Assembly: GCA_016700415.1 (NCBI GenBank)
Contig: CP065018.1
Coordinates: forward strand, 3,168,001 to 3,232,000
DNA from: Flavobacteriales bacterium
GTDB lineage: Bacteria; Bacteroidota; Bacteroidia; Flavobacteriales_F; PHOS-HE28
Length of the DNA stretch: 64,000 bases
Reading direction: 5' to 3'
Shown: positions 58,487 to 64,000 of the stretch, piece by piece
How positions within the stretch are numbered: position 1 is the first letter of the stretch
How the letters are laid out: each line of letters begins with the position of its first letter
Translations under genes and position numbers: made by a program
Notes under the pieces: model-generated
The model's input: only the letters and a program-made list of their open reading frames with translations
What the model was told of the DNA's origin: nothing
Databases searched by the model: none

Positions 58487-59197
58487 ATGAAAACAACCGG
58501 ACACTTTCTCACACTTCTCGCATTAACCGCAAGTACAGCGTCACACGCACAATTCGAATTCTCCCAGGTGCAGTACTGGGCCGGCGCAGGTGCGGACAGC
58601 TCCGTGCTCGTTGTCGATTTTCAGGACGGCACGGGCGCTTCCTCCTTTGCCTGGGGCTATCTGCATGATGGCCCGGTGACGGCGGAGATCATGTTGAACG
58701 ACATCACCGTTGCCGACCCGGCTTTCACGGCGGTCACCACCGGAGGATTTCTTGGCGACGCCACATACGGCGATCATGCGGGGATCGGTGGCAGCCCGGA
58801 CTACTGGTCCACGTGGAGCGGGAACGACCAAGGCGGTTGGGACTCGAACATGGGCATCGGTGAAACGGTGGGCAACGGCGGCCTCTTCGGCTGTTCGTAC
58901 ACGGATTTCAATCCCGCGATCGAGCCGGGGGCAGCGGTGCCTGCCGCGATCCCGGCCGGCATCCATGAGGTGCGTGCCGCCGTTGTTCAGGTCTGGCCTC
59001 AGCCCGCTACGGACATCCTGCATGTGCGATCCAATGCCGCCGGACAACAAGCCGTCGTGCTGTACGATATGGCCGGAGGCACCATGGCCCGTGAGACCGT
59101 CAACAGTGCGGTCGCCACGATCGATGTGCGATCACTTCCTGCGGGGATGTACGTGCTTCAAGTGGGCGATGCCAAACGCTTGATCGCCGTGCAATAA
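58487..59197 (+). CDS. riboswitch-controlled surface protein with T9SS sorting domain
   Basis: 236 residues. The signal peptide ends at ASHAQFEF (residue 20). Residues 20-150 carry VQYWAGAGADSSVLVVDFQD, FAWGYLHDGPVTAEIMLNDI and VADPAF, then Trp/Gly-rich segments (DYWSTWSGNDQGGWDSN). The motif style is that of small extracellular domains I recall beside B12 genes in other bacteria, but I cannot name the family. The last 70 residues are a type A sorting domain (VQVWPQPATDILHVRS ... LPAGMYVLQVGD). Being first behind a B12 riboswitch, it is a candidate cobalamin-binding surface protein delivered by T9SS. This is inference. Confidence 0.8.
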   Translation: MKTTGHFLTLLALTASTASHAQFEFSQVQYWAGAGADSSVLVVDFQDGTGASSFAWGYLHDGPVTAEIMLNDITVADPAFTAVTTGGFLGDATYGDHAGIGGSPDYWSTWSGNDQGGWDSNMGIGETVGNGGLFGCSYTDFNPAIEPGAAVPAAIPAGIHEVRAAVVQVWPQPATDILHVRSNAAGQQAVVLYDMAGGTMARETVNSAVATIDVRSLPAGMYVLQVGDAKRLIAVQ

Positions 59198-59254
59198 CGG
59201 AAACAGGGAGGGTGAAGTGCGATCGCTTCCCCATCCGTATTCCATTCCCATCCG

Positions 59255-61189
59255 ATGTGTCCCCGTCGCTTGATCCTTCCGCTTGTGCTTCTTTCAGGGA
59301 GCATTGCGTCCGCGCAGCAGTCCTTGGACACGGTTCGTTTGGGCCATGTGGTGATCAGCGCGCAGCGGCTCACGGGCTTTGATGCGGGCGTGAAAGTGCA
59401 GACCATCGACAGCGTTACACTGGCCCGTTACCAGGCCACGGACCTCGGCGAACTGTTGCGCAACGAAAGTCCGATCTTCATCAAGTCCTACGGCTTGGGC
59501 AGCTTGGCCACCACCTCCTTCCGTGGCGGCAGCGCGAGCCATACGGCCATCCTGTGGAACGGCTTCAACCTCGGCAGCCCCATGAACGGTCAGCTCGATC
59601 TTTCCTTGGTGCCTGTGAGCTTGGCGAACAACGTCAGCATACAATACGGCGGTGCCGGTGCGCTGTGGGGAAGCGGTGCCGTGGGCGGCGCGATCCTGCT
59701 GAACTCGGAGCCGGAATTCGATCAAGGCTTGACCGTGGACGCCGGTACCGCCTTCGGAAGTTTCGGGGATCTCAGGCAGCACTTTGGTCTTTTGTTCAGC
59801 AAGAAGAAATGGGCCTCCTCCATCCGTGGATACAACATCGCTGCACGCAATGATTTTTCGTTTCGCGACAATACGTTGAACGGAGATCGCGAGCGGCGAC
59901 AACGCAATGCGGAGCTCGCACAACAGGGGATCCTTTCGGAGAATTATTACCGCATCAACAACCGACAGAACGTCAACTTACGGCTCTGGTACGCGGACGG
60001 CGATCGCCAGATACCGCCCACGCTGCTGCAGACGAACAGCACGGACCACCAGCAGGACCGCAGCTTACGCGCCACTTCCGAATGGCAACGCAGTGGTGAA
60101 AAGGTCACCAGCTTCGTGCGCGCCGCCTGGTTCGATGAGCAGCTGTGGTGGCATGGTCCAAGTACCGACAGTGCGGCATTCAGCCGGTCGCGCTCAGTGA
60201 TCGCCGAAGCGGAAATGCGTATCCGTCCGAAGGAACGACAACTGCTGGCGATCGGTCTCAACAACAACTTCGCTGAAGCGCTTTCGGACGGTTACCCGGA
60301 ACGGCCGATGCAGAACCGCGCCGCGCTCTTTGCTTCCTATCGCTTCACCACCAAGGACCGGCGTTCCGTCACCACGGCTTCGTTGCGGCAGGAGATGGTG
60401 GCACAGGAACTTGTGCCCTTCACCTGGTCGCTGGGGAGTGCATACACATTGCGAAAGGGACTTACGGCAAAGGTGAACCTGGCCCGGGTGTACCGCATCC
60501 CCACCCTGAACGACCTGTACTGGCAGCCCGGTGGCAACCTCGACCTGTTGCCGGAAAGCGGATACAGCGGAGAGGTCGGTCTGGCGGCAAAGACCGTCAC
60601 CGCGAAGGCTGTGTCGTTCAGCGGCGAGGCCACGTGGTTCCAGCGCACGATGGACAATTGGATCATCTGGCTGCCCACCGGTGCGTACTGGAGCCCGCAG
60701 AACCTGATGAACGTTTGGAGCCGCGGGGTGGAACTGCGCGGAGGCCTGGCCTGGCGCGTGAAAGGCACCACCATCAAGCTGGATGTGATGACGGACTATG
60801 TGGTCTCCACCAATGAGCATGCAAAGTCGGCGAACGATGCCTCCGTGGGCAAGCAGTTGATCTACGTGCCGACGTATAGTGGGCATGGAACGCTTAGCGT
60901 GGGCTGGAAGAACCTCACGGTGACCGGTAGCGCCCACTACACGGGCTATCGCTACACCAGCACGGACAACCGTGATTTCCTCGAGCCCTATCTGCTGTTG
61001 AACGCCGCGATCTCCTATCGCCTCGCATCGGGTACCAAGTATGTGCTCGGCCTCACCGCGCAAGGCTTCAATCTGCTTGACGAGCCCTACCAAGTGATGA
61101 TGAACCGGCCGATGCCGCTGCGGAATTATCAAGTAGGCATCGATCTGCGGTTCAACCGGCCGAACAAGGCCGGGAACGAAAAACCATGA
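59255..61189 (+). CDS. btuB: BtuB-like TonB-dependent vitamin B12 receptor
   Basis: 644 residues, close to E. coli BtuB. The signal peptide ends SIASAQQ. A TonB-box-like segment DTVRLGHVVISAQR precedes the plug, with LGELLRNESPIFIKSYG, LATTSFRGGSASHTAILWNG and YGGAGALWGSGAVGGAI. The 22-strand barrel follows, ending NYQVGIDLRFNRPNK with a few extra residues. Ligand assignment rests on the riboswitch and on the short plug type shared with BtuB. The stop overlaps the propeller lipoprotein gene by 4 bp. Confidence 0.88.
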   Translation: MCPRRLILPLVLLSGSIASAQQSLDTVRLGHVVISAQRLTGFDAGVKVQTIDSVTLARYQATDLGELLRNESPIFIKSYGLGSLATTSFRGGSASHTAILWNGFNLGSPMNGQLDLSLVPVSLANNVSIQYGGAGALWGSGAVGGAILLNSEPEFDQGLTVDAGTAFGSFGDLRQHFGLLFSKKKWASSIRGYNIAARNDFSFRDNTLNGDRERRQRNAELAQQGILSENYYRINNRQNVNLRLWYADGDRQIPPTLLQTNSTDHQQDRSLRATSEWQRSGEKVTSFVRAAWFDEQLWWHGPSTDSAAFSRSRSVIAEAEMRIRPKERQLLAIGLNNNFAEALSDGYPERPMQNRAALFASYRFTTKDRRSVTTASLRQEMVAQELVPFTWSLGSAYTLRKGLTAKVNLARVYRIPTLNDLYWQPGGNLDLLPESGYSGEVGLAAKTVTAKAVSFSGEATWFQRTMDNWIIWLPTGAYWSPQNLMNVWSRGVELRGGLAWRVKGTTIKLDVMTDYVVSTNEHAKSANDASVGKQLIYVPTYSGHGTLSVGWKNLTVTGSAHYTGYRYTSTDNRDFLEPYLLLNAAISYRLASGTKYVLGLTAQGFNLLDEPYQVMMNRPMPLRNYQVGIDLRFNRPNKAGNEKP

Positions 61190-62250
61190 TCGGAAGGTCG
61201 ATACGGAAGATGAACAGAATGCATCAACTACCGGTGATCGCCTTGATCGTGTTGTTCGCGATCACCGGCTGCCGCAAGGACAAGCCCGAAAGCCCGGTGG
61301 AAACGCCGGTGACCATCGGTGAAGGTCGTGGCGTGTACATCACCAACGAGGGCAACTTCCAGTGGGGCAACGCGAAGGTGAGCTACTACGACATCACATC
61401 GGCCACCGTCACGGAGGATCTCTATGAGCCTGCGAACGGCGTGTCCATCGGCGACGTTTGCCAGTCCATGGTGCTGCACGACAACAAGGCATACGTGGTG
61501 GTGAACAACTCCGGCAAAGTGGTGGTGGTGGACCCGAACACGTTCACGGCCACGGCGACGATCACGGGTTTCACCTCGCCGCGCTACATCCTGCCCGTGA
61601 GCAATGGCAAAGCCTACGTCTCGGACTTCTATGCCAGCAGCATCGCGGTGGTGGACTTGGCCAGCAACAGCATCACCGGCCATATCCCGAGCTCTGCCGC
61701 GACCCAGGAACTGGCACTGGCTGTCGGCAAGGTCTTCGTCACGAATGAGACACGGGGTGAGGTCCACGTGGTCGATCCCGCCACGGACGTGGTGTTGGAC
61801 ACGATCGCGGTGAGCCGCGGTGCCAACAGCATCGTGGAGGATGCCGACGGAAAGCTCTGGGTGGCCTGTACCGGCGGTGGCGGCACACCGTCGGCCTTGT
61901 ATCGGATCGATCCGCAAACGGCACAGGTGGAAGCGTCGTTTCCCTTTCCGAACGCTTCTGATAGCCCGTGGCGCTTGAGCATCACCGGTGGCAAGGACAC
62001 GCTGTACTTCCTCAACGGCGGCGCCTACCGCATGGCGATCACCGACAGCAGCCTGCCCGCCTCAGCCTTCGTCCCTGCTGATGGCCGCAACCTTTACGCC
62101 TTGGGCGTAGACCCCGTTGACGGCACGATCTACCTCAGCGACGCCATCGATTACGTGCAGCGCGGCATGATCTACCGCTACCGTCCCGATGGAAGCCTAC
62201 TGAACACCTTCCACGCAGGGACGATACCGGGGAGTTTTTGCTTTCGGTGA
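61186..62250 (+). CDS. DUF5074/YncE-type beta-propeller lipoprotein, BtuG-like
   Basis: 354 residues with a lipoprotein signal (VIALIVLFAITGCRKDK); the start may be 61186 or the ATG at 61210. Repeated propeller blades are visible: GVYITNEGNFQWGNAKVSYY, DNKAYVVVNNSGKVVVVDPN, GKAYVSDFYASSIAVVDLAS, GKVFVTNETRGEVHVVDPAT, GKLWVACTGGGG and GTIYLSDAID. In Bacteroides the surface propeller lipoprotein BtuG caps BtuB and captures B12 with very high affinity. The matching fold, lipidation and 4-bp coupling to btuB behind a B12 riboswitch support the same role here. Confidence 0.85.
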   Translation: MIGRSIRKMNRMHQLPVIALIVLFAITGCRKDKPESPVETPVTIGEGRGVYITNEGNFQWGNAKVSYYDITSATVTEDLYEPANGVSIGDVCQSMVLHDNKAYVVVNNSGKVVVVDPNTFTATATITGFTSPRYILPVSNGKAYVSDFYASSIAVVDLASNSITGHIPSSAATQELALAVGKVFVTNETRGEVHVVDPATDVVLDTIAVSRGANSIVEDADGKLWVACTGGGGTPSALYRIDPQTAQVEASFPFPNASDSPWRLSITGGKDTLYFLNGGAYRMAITDSSLPASAFVPADGRNLYALGVDPVDGTIYLSDAIDYVQRGMIYRYRPDGSLLNTFHAGTIPGSFCFR

Positions 62251-62322
62251 GCACACTGCATACGAGAGCACGGCCGTTGCGAACTTTGTACCCCTCCGCG
62301 GAACGGCGGAGTAAAGACCTGC

Positions 62323-63333
62323 ATGGACAAACAGCAATACGCCTCTTCGCCCAACTTCGAGAACGGGAAATTCAAGAACCTGCTTCCCACCAGCATGTCG
62401 ATGTCCGCGAAGGACATGATGAAGACCCTTGCGGGATTCATTGCCGGGGGAGAGGACCGCGCGCCGAAGGAGAAGATCCAAGTGCGGCACCCGGATCCCG
62501 CTGAGATCGCTTCACCCAACGGAAGCACACGCTTGGTCTGGTTCGGTCACTCGGCGTTCCTGTTGCAGATCGACGGCAAGAACCTGTTGATCGATCCCAT
62601 GTTCGGTTCCACGCCTGCGCCTTACCCGTGGATGGGCCGGTCACGCTTCACCGACGGCCTGCCCATCGCCATCGCCGACCTGCCGCAGATCGATGCCGTC
62701 CTGCTCTCACACGATCACTATGATCACTTGGACCATGGTTCCATCAAGGCGTTGAAGGCGAAGACGAAGGAGTTCTTTGTGCCCTTGGGCGTGGGGCTGC
62801 ATTTACGCGCGTGGGGCATAGAAGCATCGCGGATCCACGAGCTGGACTGGTGGGACGAGGCCGATCACGAAGGGTTGCATTTCGCTTTCACACCTGCGCG
62901 CCACTTCTCAGGCCGCAGGCATACGGACCGCTTCTCCACGCTCTGGGGCGGCTGGGTGATCCGGGGGAAGAAGGACAACATCTATTTCAGCGCGGACAGC
63001 GGCTACGGGCCGCACTTCGCGGAGATCGGTGCCAAGTACGGGCCTTTCGACTTCGCCATGATCGAGTGCGGGCAGTACAACGAGAAGTGGGCCGACATCC
63101 ACATGATGCCGGAGGAATCGGCACAGGCTGGCTTGGATGTGAGAGCGAAGGTGATGATGCCGATCCATTGGGGCAGCTTCGTGCTGGCCATGCACAGTTG
63201 GACCGATCCCATTGAACGGGTGACGAAGAAGGCGGACGAGCTGGGCATGCCGATCATCACGCCGCGCATCGGGGATGTGATCGCGCTGGATGCGTTGTCC
63301 GAGTTCCACGAGCGGTGGTGGCGGGAGGGTTGA
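62323..63333 (+). CDS. metallo-beta-lactamase-fold hydrolase (UlaG / NAPE-PLD-like)
   Basis: 336 residues, no signal peptide. After a 65-residue N-terminal extension the MBL fold starts at TRLVWFGHSAFLLQIDGKNL, with LLIDPMFGSTPAPYPWMGR, the zinc motif AVLLSHDHYDHLDHGSI (HxHxDH), LDWWDE, HFAFTPARHFSGRRHTDR and YFSADSGYGPHF, and a final IHWGSFVLAMHSWTDP. This order is that of the N-acyl-phosphatidylethanolamine phospholipase D/UlaG group, so a phosphodiesterase on lipids or cyclic substrates is plausible. It starts 73 bp after the B12 operon and may read through from it. Confidence 0.9.
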   Translation: MDKQQYASSPNFENGKFKNLLPTSMSMSAKDMMKTLAGFIAGGEDRAPKEKIQVRHPDPAEIASPNGSTRLVWFGHSAFLLQIDGKNLLIDPMFGSTPAPYPWMGRSRFTDGLPIAIADLPQIDAVLLSHDHYDHLDHGSIKALKAKTKEFFVPLGVGLHLRAWGIEASRIHELDWWDEADHEGLHFAFTPARHFSGRRHTDRFSTLWGGWVIRGKKDNIYFSADSGYGPHFAEIGAKYGPFDFAMIECGQYNEKWADIHMMPEESAQAGLDVRAKVMMPIHWGSFVLAMHSWTDPIERVTKKADELGMPIITPRIGDVIALDALSEFHERWWREG

Positions 63334-63341
63334 TCCTCAAT

Positions 63342-64000
63342 TCACTTCATCACGATCACCCGCAGCACGGAACGGCCGATGACCAGTGAATACATCCCAT
63401 TGGACAGCGTAGACAGGTCGATCTCGGTCTCGCTCTGCCGGGTTTCACCACGCAGAACGGCCCGGCCCCATGGGTCAATGATCGTGTAATGCTCACGGCT
63501 TTGGGATCCGCGAAGGGTCAGGCGGTCGGTAGCGGGAACGGGAGCGACACTTATGGGTACCCTTGGGGCGTGGTCATCAATGCGCATGGAACCCTCGCAG
63601 CTTCCTGTCGCCGGAAGAGGGTAGTAGCTCATGTTGCCAAGCCCGAAACACCCCAAGCTGTATCCACAATCAAAGGCGATTGAAATGGGCTCAAACAACC
63701 CGTGGTCCGTGCCTATGCCTTCGATCAAGTACTGCGCCCAGCTATTGCCCATCTCATAGCGTGCCCTCATCTCGGAGCCGACTAGCACACTGTCCACGGC
63801 GATAACGGTGATTTCCTCATTCCAATTATTCCAACTGATCGGCAAGGTGTCGCCCACCTGCAGGTCGAAGTCGTAGAGCAGTTGGTCCGAACTGCCGTCC
63901 CAAATGTGCATCTGGCGTCCTTCCTGCCGAATGAGCTGGACCGGGTAGAACTCGGGTCCATAGCTGGTGGAGCCTTCGCAGCTCTGCGGTACCGGGGGAA
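63342..64000 (-). CDS. T9SS-sorted secreted protein, N-terminus outside window
   Basis: The frame is open from the window edge to the stop at 63342, so the ATG at 63911 is internal. About 219 residues are visible. LLYDFDLQVGDTLPISWNN, TVIAVDSVLVGSEMRARYEM and WAQYLIEGIGTDHGLFEPIS form a repeated beta pattern found in many Bacteroidota secreted hypothetical proteins. The last 75 residues are a type A sorting domain (ISVAPVPATDRLTLRG ... LSNGMYSLVIGRSVLRVIV). The function is unknown. Confidence 0.85.
   Translation of the reverse strand, partial: PPVPQSCEGSTSYGPEFYPVQLIRQEGRQMHIWDGSSDQLLYDFDLQVGDTLPISWNNWNEEITVIAVDSVLVGSEMRARYEMGNSWAQYLIEGIGTDHGLFEPISIAFDCGYSLGCFGLGNMSYYPLPATGSCEGSMRIDDHAPRVPISVAPVPATDRLTLRGSQSREHYTIIDPWGRAVLRGETRQSETEIDLSTLSNGMYSLVIGRSVLRVIVMK

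Overview
The window is about 64 kb of GC-rich chromosome (roughly 60% by eye) from a member of the Bacteroidota, most probably an uncultured high-GC Flavobacteriales lineage. Several signs agree. Five secreted proteins end in the short type IX secretion (T9SS) sorting domain. Genes and tRNAs are preceded by the Bacteroidota -7 element TAnnTTTG, with a TTG 19 nt upstream in the clearest cases. There are two predicted TonB-dependent receptors and several Bacteroidota-typical families (DUF3078, YHYH, MbnP, DUF5074, OlsF-type acyltransferase). I see no prophage, no insertion sequence with a DDE transposase, no CRISPR array and no rRNA. Three tRNAs are present: Arg(CCG), Val(GAC) and Leu(CAG).

Layout. 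1-10.5 kb: AIM24 protein (cut by the window edge), a small membrane protein, an Hsp15-like S4 protein, tRNA-Arg, an NlpE-like lipoprotein, a DUF885 lipoprotein peptidase, the GTPase TypA/BipA, and secreted ThuA, alpha/alpha-toroid and cupredoxin proteins. 11-15 kb: a minus-strand group of TonB receptor, sterol-desaturase-like hydroxylase and methyltransferase, then tRNA-Val. 15-21.5 kb: DUF3078 protein, a MarR regulator with three copies of a perfect palindrome around it, a GT39 glycosyltransferase, SmpB, a K+ channel and a CvfB-like protein. 21.6-26.1 kb: a tightly overlapping minus-strand operon of ECF sigma factor, one-TM protein (likely anti-sigma), Spy/CpxP-like protein, MbnP-like protein, MbnH-like di-heme protein and YHYH protein. 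26-33 kb: carotenoid/retinol-type oxidoreductase, DUF4256, DUF2207-LemA pair, Ntn-type amidase, secreted glyoxalase-fold protein. 33.5-35.6 kb: a type II restriction-modification pair (N4-cytosine methyltransferase carrying a nuclease-like tail, MjaI-type endonuclease). 35.7-38.3 kb: MntH-UspA fusion and its MntR-type regulator. 38.6-45.5 kb: PyrD, a GxxExxY gene inside an inverted-repeat element, HMG-CoA lyase family protein, an S24-type regulator, a lipoprotein, an HD protein and an M49 peptidase. 45.6-54 kb: tRNA-Leu, membrane PH protein, LysM-M23 peptidase, a second M49-like peptidase, a transglutaminase-like protein, an OlsF-type bifunctional acyltransferase, WD40 protein and a RAYT transposase bracketed by REP-like repeats. 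53.6-58.1 kb: ABC ATPase and a permease fused to an M1 aminopeptidase. 58.2-62.3 kb: a cobalamin riboswitch followed by a T9SS cargo protein, a BtuB-like receptor and a DUF5074 propeller lipoprotein. The window ends with a metallo-beta-lactamase-fold hydrolase and a T9SS cargo protein cut by the edge.

The parts that read as working systems are the ECF-controlled MbnP/MbnH/YHYH operon (predicted envelope copper handling, perhaps by tryptophan-to-kynurenine conversion), the B12-riboswitch uptake operon with a T9SS-exported first gene, the manganese uptake pair, the CTAG-type restriction-modification pair, and two repeat-based elements (GxxExxY with inverted repeats; RAYT with REPs). Functions are inferred from motifs and context seen in the sequence; no database search was run.
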